From IMG/VR virus record IMGVR_UViG_3300043464_002758, positions 1 to 24,136 of that record: a stretch of DNA of 24,136 nt; one strand, 5' to 3'. Origin of the DNA: a virus. Each line of letters begins with the position of its first letter. The first letter of the stretch is position 1. The translations under genes were made by a program, and so were the position numbers. Below the pieces are notes generated by a model, which was not told where the DNA came from, ran no database searches, and saw nothing but the letters and a program-made list of their open reading frames with translations. Of this stretch, positions 1-8,158 are shown piece by piece.

Positions 1-113
1 CCCCAAGCGTCCATGATTTTAGCCCTGGACGCACATTGGCAGCCGGCCTCTTCCTGGAGTTTGAACCAGGAGAGGAGTTGTTTCAGGGCTGTTCCTGGGA
101 GGCAGGGGGTCAT
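1..113 (-). CDS. Partial small cysteine-containing protein (GTxLKxLL / CxC / MDxWG type)
   Basis: The gene runs off the left edge; 37 codons are visible. Its ATG (113-111) overlaps the TGA of the giant upstream gene by four bases (ATGA), so it is probably translationally coupled to it. The peptide begins MTPCLPGTALKQLL, continues with an amphipathic helix, then a CQC pair, RAKIMDAWG, and leaves the window. From memory this pattern matches short proteins of unknown function seen in planctomycete genomes and phages, where further cysteines follow the visible part; metal binding would be an inference. The alternative is chance, since only 113 bases are seen. The exact 4-bp overlap and the sensible composition argue for a real gene. 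Confidence 0.6.
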   Translation of the reverse strand, partial: MTPCLPGTALKQLLSWFKLQEEAGCQCASRAKIMDAW

Positions 114-3100
114 GCGGGGGGCACGCGAACGGCCGCCGAATCGCTGAAGTACGGCGACCACAACACAAAGCTCGAATGTGCCGCTGCGCCGCCGCCGCCG
201 CCGCCGAGGGAAAACGAGATTAGTGGAGGTGAGCTAAATTCGTAGGTCCGAGCCTGTTCTGGGTAATCGATCCAGGCATATGAAACGCTTCCGTCCCACC
301 AATGCCTGTAAAATTTCCACTGGCCGATCTGCGTTTGAGAATAAGGGCTCGGAACCGGATACGCGTCGCCAACTATCGTGGCCTCCGTGGGCCTGGAGAC
401 CACCGACTCTGGCCTTGCTGGAGACAATGAAAGCGAAATGTTGCAAGCAATTGCCTCGTTGAGCGACAGCGTCCGAAACGCAGCGTTCGGCCAAGCTCCG
501 ATGTAGTATTGACTCGTCATTCTGTGCGAAGGCTTTTCTCTGCTAACAACTACAACCCTCGGAGCAGAAGAAAATTTTCTTTTGTTAAAATCCTCGCTTG
601 GAGTGAACAAAAATCCGGGCGGGCTGTCCGTGGAAATAAACGTGCCGGCCGGCAAGACGGCTCCACGATCTTCTCTGCCGCCGTCGAGGTACACGTCGGC
701 AGCGGCCAAGTTGTTTCCGCTGCCTAAAGTTGACCAAATAACGGTTCCTGAAATTGTTCCCGTGGTCGAGTTGATTGCAACATTACCAACTGGCGGAAAG
801 TCCCAAGACTCTGGACGACCGCCCCTGAGGTAGAAGGTTGTGTCCAGCGTGTACCCACCCCCCGGCGATGAAACAACGATCTCTTCTGTCGAACTTGCGG
901 AGGCAGCGGCCCCCTCGCCGGAGGTGTCGACGACAAAAACTTCAGGCAGCCCGCCGGGCGAGTAGCGAACAATCGGCAAGGCAGTAACGCCGATGGGCGA
1001 TGTAATGAAAATGCCGCTTGACCAGGAATACTTTGTAATGTAATTGCTTTTTCCGAGCCACACCGGCCCAATCATTTTTAGTTCAAGCGAATCTCTTTCG
1101 TAGGCTCCTACTCCTTCAGTCCATGTGTCACCGGCCATGAGTGCTGGCCTGTAGTTCGCGCGAAAAGCAGCGTCGCCGTTTGGGGGCGAGGCCTGCATGG
1201 GCGGCCCGTCGCCGGACGCCCCGACGTCCACGCTAAAAGCGCCAGAAAGGCACGACAGTTCAACGTGAGGAACAATTGAGTTTTCGAGATAGACTTCTTG
1301 AGGCGAGGAGAATTCGCCCCCAGACGCAGCCTCCGGAGGGACAGACTCAATCGGGCCGCCGAGCGAAGTGCTCTCGCTGGAGCCCCAGCCCGTGCCGCCC
1401 GGTAAAGCGAAAGTGTTGAATCTCCTGTCCGACAACAGGGCGTAGTTCTGCCCTGGGTCAACGATGTTGGCGCCGCTCTTTGGACCGGCGATCCGCAGTT
1501 GAATGTACGGCAAGAAATCTGGGTCAGACGGGTTCTCCGCCAGGAAATTGTTGCTCATGTCGACGGAAACGGACGGCGATGTCTGGTATCCGCTGCCCTG
1601 GGAGGTGATCTTTACAGCGACAACCGATCCGTTGATCCTGGCAGTGGCAGCCGCGCCCGCCCCTGTCGTGGAAATGGACGCAGTCGCCGCCGCCCCGTCG
1701 CCGCCCCCGCCGCTGAAGAAAACAAAAACTGGCTCTCCTGGCTCAAAGCCGTACCCGCAGTCCGTAATAGACACCGACGAGACTGCCCCAGATATGCTTG
1801 CAGCCGCACTCGCGCCCGTGCCGATGCCGCTTACAATCAGGCACTTTGCGTCGCCTGAATAGCCCGAGCCGCCAGCGGTCAATGTAACTGATTGAATTCT
1901 CCCGCCAGAAACGCTCGCCGTAGCCGTTGCGTCACTCCCTCCCGTGAAGTATAGAGTCGGCGCAGCGGCATATCCATAGCCCCCAGAAACAATCTCAACG
2001 TCCTCAATGGCACCGTCCGAGACCGTACATTTGAGAATTGCTTCGACGTACTTCGCAAAGGAGACTGTCGGTGGCTGAAAATATCCGGCACCCCCGTCGT
2101 CTATGGCAATTGACGAAACGACACCCCCGGAAACAACGGCGTGAGCCTTCGCTTGCCTGCCGCTTGCTGGGTCGTAGCCGCCGACAAGCTCGACCAGGGG
2201 CGGATTGACATACCCCTGCCCTCCGCTCAGTACGGAAATGGATGCTACGGATGCTGAAATCCTGCACTCCGCTTTCGCACCCCCCCCGCACGGTGCGACT
2301 ACGCCGACTAGGGGCGAAGACGAATAGCCGCTGCCTCCGTTTGTGAGCGAGATCGACTCAATGTGCCCAAACGGCTGCAACGAGACCGTAGGCTGCCGCC
2401 GATATCTGCCGCCGTACTGAATATCAATCGAGTCGACTGCCATCGAGAGCGTGACGCCAAGTTTTGCGTTCCCGGCGGAGGCGGAAGTCCCTGTTGCGTA
2501 TCCCGAGCCTCCAGACGTTACTTGAACCGAAGTTATTGCGGCGTCGAGCGTAGCGGAGGCGGATGCCCCCGATCCGCCTCCGCCTGAAAACGACACGCTC
2601 GGCTCTGACGTATATTCGGAGCCTCCGGATGTCACGATGACCCTCGCGACCTTGAACTTTCCTTGGCCGTCTCCCGAGAGCACGGGAATTGCCGTGGCCC
2701 CGGAGCCGCCGCCGGAAAAAGACACGACGGGCTCCGAGGTGTACCCAGAGCCGCCGTTGGTTACCGTGACGTACTGAACGTATCCCTTGATTTGCGCTGT
2801 CGCCGCTGCGCCGCTGCCGCTTCCGGAGAATGAAATTGCTGGCGGCGACCGGAATCCGCTCCCCCCGTCAGCAACAGTCACTGAGCCGATTGCCCCAGAG
2901 CACGACGCGGAGGCAACGCCGGGGACTCCGTTCTTTGAAAACAGCACTTCCGGAGGACACCTATACCCTGAGCCACCAGACGTCACTTTCGTATCGTAGA
3001 CGGGCCCCTGAATGACTGACTCCAATGAGGCGCCGTCGCCGGTGCCGTCATTTGCCGTCACCGTGAGGGCCGGAGGCGAATGAAACCCGGCACCAGGGCG

Positions 3101-6100
3101 TATGATCGCCGCGCCTCTCGCTTTTCCATTTATGGGATTTCGGATAATCGCCGTGCCGGGCGGCTGACCAATCGAAATGACGGGCGGCTCCGTGTACCCG
3201 CCCCCAGGAGAGTCAAGGCTAATTTCCAGATCGACCGCGTGCCTGACTCTGCCAGGCGCCGATCCTGTCCCCTCCACGTTTGACGGCGCAGTGTAGAGCT
3301 TATTGGTGGAAGACAGCCTCCCGACTGCCCTTGATTGATTTGTCGGCCTATCGAGCGTCAGGAGCGGGTCGATGATTGCAATGTTGTCAAAGTAGTGGCC
3401 GACCGATCCGTCGTTCATCCAGACGATGTCGCCTCTTGAGTCAACAACTCCTGGGGCTTTTCTAAACTGGGCCTCCTCAATTTCGCAAAGCTCAAGCGAG
3501 CCATTGCCTTCAAGCACACACAGCGGGGGCGATACCGAGCGAGGGAAAACGAAATATTGCCAGTACGAGAAGGGGGCCCTCCTGCTTAGCCTGCCATCCG
3601 CAAGAGATGGAATAGAAAATGCAGAGCTATAAGGCAGCGGTGGCTGGCGGGCCCTCGAAATCTTAGTCCGAAAGCTGTCGTATACTTTATTCGAGCCGCC
3701 GTTGCATAGTATTTCAAATCTCTCGTCAAAATCCTCTATGTCAGAGGAAATCGTTGTGAATCCCCAGGTCGGGCTAGTTCCGCTGATGCTGCAAGGGGCA
3801 GCCTCGCTGTTGCCCGTCCCCGGCCTGAAGACAGAAACCCGATACGTTAAGGCTTCTTCCGAAAATTCTGGATCGGAGGCTTTGTATGAGTATTCTGTGT
3901 TGAAAAATGAACCCCCACCGGCAGTTATCCCACCGGCAGTTTTCCGCTTTGTCGTTTCTTCTACTTCAATACTTGTAAGAAACCTTTGAGATCGCGGATG
4001 AGAGGCTTCTGGATAAGGCAACGATTGATAGCCAGCAAAAAAAGGGTGGACGAAAGTGGTGTACTGCCCAGCACCGGCGTGCCCAAAAGGGTCCCACGCC
4101 ATGCCGTCGGAGTCGATGAAAAATCTTCCGGAAACTCTCTCAAATCCATCTGGCCCAACAAGCTCGGCGGACAGCCCGGGGAGCACCGGATTTTCCGGGT
4201 CTAGCTCAACATGAGTGAGCCTTGGAACTTCTGTGTAGCCCCACCCAAAATACGTCTGACGGCAGTCATAAATCCGAAATTGCGGAGGCTCCCCGGACGC
4301 TGAGTCGCTCTGCTCTTCAAAAGTCACTATTTGAGGGATGGCGGGCTTCACGCCAAAAACCGGCGGATCAACCAGTATTTCGCTCACAAACATGTTTGAC
4401 TGCGAAGACCCGGAGTCGGCGTAGCCCCAAAAGTTAGCATACGCTACCCCAAGTGTTAGGTAAGACACCGGCCCTCCTGGAGAAGCCGGAACTGAGCACG
4501 TTTCTCCTGCCGTAATCTTCACCCCCCTGCCGACAGGAATCTGGTTGTCTCCAAAAAGGAAGTACCCCTTGCCGTCCGAAACTCCAATCTGCGCGAATGT
4601 TCCGTTCGGCAGAAAATTCGCGTAGCTGCTTACGCTGCTCCAGGTTTTTTCTCCCACCCTCTCCGGCACGAGCCGTGATTGTGTCGCAAAGAAAACGCCG
4701 GGCTCCTGCGTGTACCCGCTCCCCCCGGACAGGAGTGACACAGACTGATAGCCGCCGTTTCCCGTCAAGGAAGCAACGCCTCTGGCAATCGTGCCGATGC
4801 CGTCTTCTGCACTTCTTTGGCCGTCTGGGCACCACACGTTCGCATACTCGCTGACCGGAGGTCGCCAGTACATCGAGATGTCGGGCTCAGGAGAGGTGCC
4901 GACAAATGGGGCGTCGCTGTACTCAATCTCCAGATCAACCGAGCCGTTTGGAGGGAGGGGCGGCACTTCCGAAATGTTCGTAACTGGCCCGGACGAGTGA
5001 ATGGCCGAATTGGATTCAAACAAAACGAGCCCGTTGTAGTTTTTCCAGTTTAAAGTCGAGCCGCTCGGACCCTCGGCGGACATTGATTTTACGCTTGATG
5101 TGGCGTTGGTAATACCAAACGGGTCAGGCGTTGCATAGCTTATGAGTTCATGGAATTGCCACGAAGTTGGGCAGCTTGCATTCGGAAGCCAGCTTCTTGC
5201 ATAGGACACGACGCCTTGGGGTGCCGGATTCGGTCTTCTTCTTTTGAAAAAGGTGCGAAGTGTTGGCGGCGTAATTCCAAACCCACCAGCGGGCGAACTA
5301 AGGGTCCATGTGCAAGAAAAACCCGGGCTCGCTCCAGCCCCGGGAGGCGGCGGCTGCGGCGGGGCGCCCGTATCGCCTGTCCCCGACCCCGGGCCTGTCC
5401 CCGACCCGGGGGGCGGCGAGGGGGGGATTAGGGCAGAAGAAACATCCAACGGAACCTCTCTTCCCCCACCGCCGACTAGCACGGCTGAGTGAATTTCAAA
5501 CGGGCCAGCGCCGGATAATGAGAACGGCATCACTATTCCGTCGCTAAACAAACGCCTTCCTGTCTGCACTGGCGAGGGTGGGCCCTCGATCCTCACAACC
5601 GGCCCCGGCCCCAGGACGACGCCCCCGACAACCGCTCTTTGCGAAATCGCGTCATCGCCAGCCGGTGTGGCGACGACCACCAGCGGATATGCTCCCCAAC
5701 TCGGCGTCCCGCTGTACCCGCTGCCCGGCTGAACAACATCAATGGCAATCACGGGGCCGTGCAAATTGTCGACCACGGCCGAAGCGCCGGTGCCGCCTCC
5801 GCCGGATATGCTTATCAGCGGAATGTTTTCCCAGCACACCGGATTGTCTGAATGACTCCACGTTATGTTAGTTGACGGCTGATCTTTCCACGCGTCGCCG
5901 TCGTACTGCCAGGGCAGCCAACCGACAACAACTTTCTGTATTGATGAAGCCGACGGCACGCACTTTGCCGCAGCGCCGGAGCCGTCTCCAGACACTTGCG
6001 CCGACTCGCTCGGGGCGTTGACATACGGAGAGGTTTTCATCCGCCTCGCGGCCGCCCCGCTCGATGTCATTGTCCATGAAACAATCTCGCCGTTTTCGAC

Positions 6101-6883
6101 GACCGCATTTGCGGTCGCGCCAGTGACGGGGTCCGTGGCGGTGGCTGCCGTATAGCCAGAGCCGCGACTAACAACCTCAAACCGAGCCGTTGTCGTGGGG
6201 GACATTATCGCCCACAAAACCGCTCCCTGGTCCACGTCGCCCCCTTGAGGGACAGCGTTAATCACTGGCGGAGAGGTGTACCCGGAGCCACCAGACACAA
6301 GCCGGATGTCCCTGATCTGCCCCTTCCAGGTCAGCGATAGCTCCGCGCCGCTGCCGGTAACCGGAACCGGCGATTCCTGGCCGCCCGACAGTTTCCTTGA
6401 TTCGATCGAGAGGGAAGGTTTCCTGGTAAATGCAGGGGGATAGCTTACAAGCTCTACGGACCTGACCGGGCATGAAACAACCGCGCGAAAAAATTCCCCA
6501 CCGTAAAAATCTCCGCCGTTTTCGTACTTTGGCAGAAGCGACCACAGAGAGCCATCGGTTTTAAGTATGTAATTTCCGGAAAAACTGGCCCAGTCTGTGT
6601 CTTCGCCAATTTGGTGCGGCATTGGACCCCCCGCCCAGCCCGCCGTCGGGAAAAAAAGGGGGCTATCAGCAAGCTCCCAAAGCGTGCCGTCGCTCTTGAT
6701 TGCGTGCGTCGGCGCGTAGGGTTGATAAGGATTCGTGCTATTAAAATCAACCCAGTTTCCCTGCCTATCAACCCAACTAGCGTAGGAAATGCCCTCCGGG
6801 ACGGCGCCCGTCCACCACCAAGCTGAAAAGCCCAGGCCGTGAGTAAAGTAATCTTCGTATTTCTTGCTGTACAGCCAATACAT
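110..6883 (-). CDS. Giant repeat-rich tail fibre/spike-like protein (2257 aa)
   Basis: The last large gene of the tail module, seven bases after the preceding gene, so probably a fibre, spike or other receptor-facing protein; this role rests on position and architecture. Residues about 59-120 hold two RCC1-like signatures (AIKSDGTLWE and LKTDGSLWSLL, with QIGEDTDW between), too few for a full propeller. About twenty copies of a unit built on GGSGYTSPPxVxFSGGGGSGAxAxA occur: fifteen in near-tandem between about 3217 and 1550, the others scattered near 6280, 6160, 5720, 4720 and 850. Such Gly/Ser/Ala-rich beta units are common in phage structural proteins, and a repetitive beta fold is likely. 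A Pro/Gly-rich linker lies near 5300-5430. No enzymatic motif, signal peptide or membrane segment is obvious. Codon third positions look more A/T-rich than in the head genes. Confidence 0.85.
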   Translation of the reverse strand: MYWLYSKKYEDYFTHGLGFSAWWWTGAVPEGISYASWVDRQGNWVDFNSTNPYQPYAPTHAIKSDGTLWELADSPLFFPTAGWAGGPMPHQIGEDTDWASFSGNYILKTDGSLWSLLPKYENGGDFYGGEFFRAVVSCPVRSVELVSYPPAFTRKPSLSIESRKLSGGQESPVPVTGSGAELSLTWKGQIRDIRLVSGGSGYTSPPVINAVPQGGDVDQGAVLWAIMSPTTTARFEVVSRGSGYTAATATDPVTGATANAVVENGEIVSWTMTSSGAAARRMKTSPYVNAPSESAQVSGDGSGAAAKCVPSASSIQKVVVGWLPWQYDGDAWKDQPSTNITWSHSDNPVCWENIPLISISGGGGTGASAVVDNLHGPVIAIDVVQPGSGYSGTPSWGAYPLVVVATPAGDDAISQRAVVGGVVLGPGPVVRIEGPPSPVQTGRRLFSDGIVMPFSLSGAGPFEIHSAVLVGGGGREVPLDVSSALIPPSPPPGSGTGPGSGTGDTGAPPQPPPPGAGASPGFSCTWTLSSPAGGFGITPPTLRTFFKRRRPNPAPQGVVSYARSWLPNASCPTSWQFHELISYATPDPFGITNATSSVKSMSAEGPSGSTLNWKNYNGLVLFESNSAIHSSGPVTNISEVPPLPPNGSVDLEIEYSDAPFVGTSPEPDISMYWRPPVSEYANVWCPDGQRSAEDGIGTIARGVASLTGNGGYQSVSLLSGGSGYTQEPGVFFATQSRLVPERVGEKTWSSVSSYANFLPNGTFAQIGVSDGKGYFLFGDNQIPVGRGVKITAGETCSVPASPGGPVSYLTLGVAYANFWGYADSGSSQSNMFVSEILVDPPVFGVKPAIPQIVTFEEQSDSASGEPPQFRIYDCRQTYFGWGYTEVPRLTHVELDPENPVLPGLSAELVGPDGFERVSGRFFIDSDGMAWDPFGHAGAGQYTTFVHPFFAGYQSLPYPEASHPRSQRFLTSIEVEETTKRKTAGGITAGGGSFFNTEYSYKASDPEFSEEALTYRVSVFRPGTGNSEAAPCSISGTSPTWGFTTISSDIEDFDERFEILCNGGSNKVYDSFRTKISRARQPPLPYSSAFSIPSLADGRLSRRAPFSYWQYFVFPRSVSPPLCVLEGNGSLELCEIEEAQFRKAPGVVDSRGDIVWMNDGSVGHYFDNIAIIDPLLTLDRPTNQSRAVGRLSSTNKLYTAPSNVEGTGSAPGRVRHAVDLEISLDSPGGGYTEPPVISIGQPPGTAIIRNPINGKARGAAIIRPGAGFHSPPALTVTANDGTGDGASLESVIQGPVYDTKVTSGGSGYRCPPEVLFSKNGVPGVASASCSGAIGSVTVADGGSGFRSPPAISFSGSGSGAAATAQIKGYVQYVTVTNGGSGYTSEPVVSFSGGGSGATAIPVLSGDGQGKFKVARVIVTSGGSEYTSEPSVSFSGGGGSGASASATLDAAITSVQVTSGGSGYATGTSASAGNAKLGVTLSMAVDSIDIQYGGRYRRQPTVSLQPFGHIESISLTNGGSGYSSSPLVGVVAPCGGGAKAECRISASVASISVLSGGQGYVNPPLVELVGGYDPASGRQAKAHAVVSGGVVSSIAIDDGGAGYFQPPTVSFAKYVEAILKCTVSDGAIEDVEIVSGGYGYAAAPTLYFTGGSDATATASVSGGRIQSVTLTAGGSGYSGDAKCLIVSGIGTGASAAASISGAVSSVSITDCGYGFEPGEPVFVFFSGGGGDGAAATASISTTGAGAAATARINGSVVAVKITSQGSGYQTSPSVSVDMSNNFLAENPSDPDFLPYIQLRIAGPKSGANIVDPGQNYALLSDRRFNTFALPGGTGWGSSESTSLGGPIESVPPEAASGGEFSSPQEVYLENSIVPHVELSCLSGAFSVDVGASGDGPPMQASPPNGDAAFRANYRPALMAGDTWTEGVGAYERDSLELKMIGPVWLGKSNYITKYSWSSGIFITSPIGVTALPIVRYSPGGLPEVFVVDTSGEGAAASASSTEEIVVSSPGGGYTLDTTFYLRGGRPESWDFPPVGNVAINSTTGTISGTVIWSTLGSGNNLAAADVYLDGGREDRGAVLPAGTFISTDSPPGFLFTPSEDFNKRKFSSAPRVVVVSREKPSHRMTSQYYIGAWPNAAFRTLSLNEAIACNISLSLSPARPESVVSRPTEATIVGDAYPVPSPYSQTQIGQWKFYRHWWDGSVSYAWIDYPEQARTYEFSSPPLISFSLGGGGGGAAAHSSFVLWSPYFSDSAAVRVPPA
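1550..3217 (-). repeat. Protein-level tandem repeat: 15 GGSGYTSPP-type units in the giant tail gene
   Basis: Fifteen imperfect units of roughly 30-45 codons follow one another. Each has a beta-like strand (for example ITSVQVTSGGSGY), a Gly-Gly-x-Gly-Tyr/Phe turn, a proline pair, a strand such as VSFSG, and a Gly/Ala tail. Cores visible in order include GGGYTEPP, GAGFHSPP, GGSGYRCPP, GGSGFRSPP, GGSGYTSEP, GGQGYVNPP, GGAGYFQPP, GGYGYAAAP and GSGYQTSP. DNA conservation between units is only moderate, so this is an old, diverged array and not a recent expansion. Confidence 0.85.
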
Positions 6884-6890
6884 TATCTCG

Positions 6891-7289
6891 TCACACTTGA
6901 GCGCTCAGAAGGACCCACTCTATCGTAAGCTCCGACAGTTGCCTCTTGTAAATGTAGCACGTCCTGGCGGCGGCCCACTGCGCGGGCGGTATTATCCCGA
7001 GCTTGTTGTATACCAATAAGGTTGTGGCGGCCGTAAAAGAGCCTTGAACTGCCACGTTTACGTTTTTGGAACTTCCGTTTTGCCAGACCCCGTAAAAGGT
7101 TGCCTCAATGATCTCCGCTCCATCGCCCCCACCCCCGCCCGCCGCCCTCGGCAGCGTACTGCCTTTCCTCCCACGCCGCCCACGCTCATGCGCCTGCACC
7201 GCCGCGTTGATCCGCTCGGCATCCTGGAGCTTGAACTGAACAGGCCTCTGCCCCCAGTTCCCGCCCGATTTGTAATTGCCTGAACTCAT
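6891..7289 (-). CDS. Small distal tail protein, unknown function (132 aa)
   Basis: Starts in an ATGA overlap with the stop of the 289-aa gene and ends seven bases before the giant gene, so the three form a coupled distal-tail unit. The N-terminal half has a helix (FKLQDAERINAAVQAHERGRRGRK) of a type I associate with small linker proteins just upstream of phage fibre genes. A Gly/Ala-rich hinge follows (residues about 48-57), then a beta-rich C-terminal domain (ATFYGVWQNGSSKNVNV ... CYIYKRQLSELTIEWVLL). It could be a baseplate or fibre-attachment protein; the evidence is only position and size. No catalytic motif or signal peptide is visible. Confidence 0.7.
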   Translation of the reverse strand: MSSGNYKSGGNWGQRPVQFKLQDAERINAAVQAHERGRRGRKGSTLPRAAGGGGGDGAEIIEATFYGVWQNGSSKNVNVAVQGSFTAATTLLVYNKLGIIPPAQWAAARTCYIYKRQLSELTIEWVLLSAQV

Positions 7290-8155
7290 ACCGTATCTGG
7301 AATTACGGGGAACGTGCCGTTGAACGTCAAAGACTTGTAGATGCGGAAACTCAGCATGTCCGGCGGCTGTCCCGGGGCCTTCGCGCGGCCGTTACTCAAC
7401 GCCGCCGGCTCGCTTACGGGGTCCTTGCCGGCAAGAATCTTCTTGCGTTGCCCGCCGACGATCTCGTTGAAACCCACGTCCCAGGTCTGGAGGTCCCAGC
7501 CCGTTCCACGGTAAGCGAGCGTCGTGCTTACCTCGTAGTATAAATACTGAAGCCCGAGTACCCCTTCGATTTTTCTGTTTCCGGTGATCGAAAGGCACTT
7601 CCACGTCCCCGCCGCTCCGCCGCTCCATGAGTCGCTGTTGATAGCTCCGACGTAATTCTGGGCTTTTACATACGGGAACGGGGCAGGGGTATTCGCAGAG
7701 ATCGTGACCGTAAACTCGCCCTCGTCCCTGTCGAGGCCGCCGATCGGGTCGCCTGCGGTGTTGATGATGATCCGCTTCGTGTTGTTGTCGCCTGAGGTTG
7801 GGTAGTGCCAGAAGCACGGCGCGGAGGCGAGCGAACCGGAGAAGGAGAACTGCGGAGGCCTTGCCGTCGGGTCCGGGTTTGCGTCCTCCGGGACGAGGCC
7901 CTTGTAGGTGAACGTGACCCGATAGTGAAACGGCGAGTCGCCTTCCTGCTGAACGCTCGAATCCGTGAGAAAGGCGTACTGGTTCTCGGGGTGTGGGTCG
8001 AGCCACGCAATTCCGGGGGCGGCACTGATTTCGTCATACGCGTTTGCGGCGTCGTCGACCGTGACCATCCAGATTCGCGTGTACGTCGGCATGTCGCCGA
8101 ACGTCGCCGAACGCGACCGGCCTCGATACATCTCGCGAACTGAAACGACTGCCAT
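7286..8155 (-). CDS. Distal tail / baseplate-type structural protein (289 aa)
   Basis: Follows the tape measure gene by three bases, the position where siphoviruses encode distal tail or hub proteins. A plausible ribosome binding site (GCGAGGTAG) sits in the last codons of the tape measure gene. The protein is beta-rich throughout. Its C-terminal half contains GTGWDLQTWDVGFNEIVGG, then PVSEPAALSNG and a closing LSFRIYKSLTFNGTFPV. From memory this ending recurs in structural proteins of planctomycete-type and metagenomic phages without an assigned role. No lysozyme or peptidase motif and no membrane segment are seen. Distal tail protein, hub or a minor tail protein are all possible. Confidence 0.7.
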   Translation of the reverse strand: MAVVSVREMYRGRSRSATFGDMPTYTRIWMVTVDDAANAYDEISAAPGIAWLDPHPENQYAFLTDSSVQQEGDSPFHYRVTFTYKGLVPEDANPDPTARPPQFSFSGSLASAPCFWHYPTSGDNNTKRIIINTAGDPIGGLDRDEGEFTVTISANTPAPFPYVKAQNYVGAINSDSWSGGAAGTWKCLSITGNRKIEGVLGLQYLYYEVSTTLAYRGTGWDLQTWDVGFNEIVGGQRKKILAGKDPVSEPAALSNGRAKAPGQPPDMLSFRIYKSLTFNGTFPVIPDTV

Positions 8156-8158
8156 GTG

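Noticed and set aside
1550-3217. Repeat array considered as a CRISPR or other DNA repeat
   Set aside because: The periodicity is in the protein; DNA units vary in length and sequence and lie inside one long open frame.
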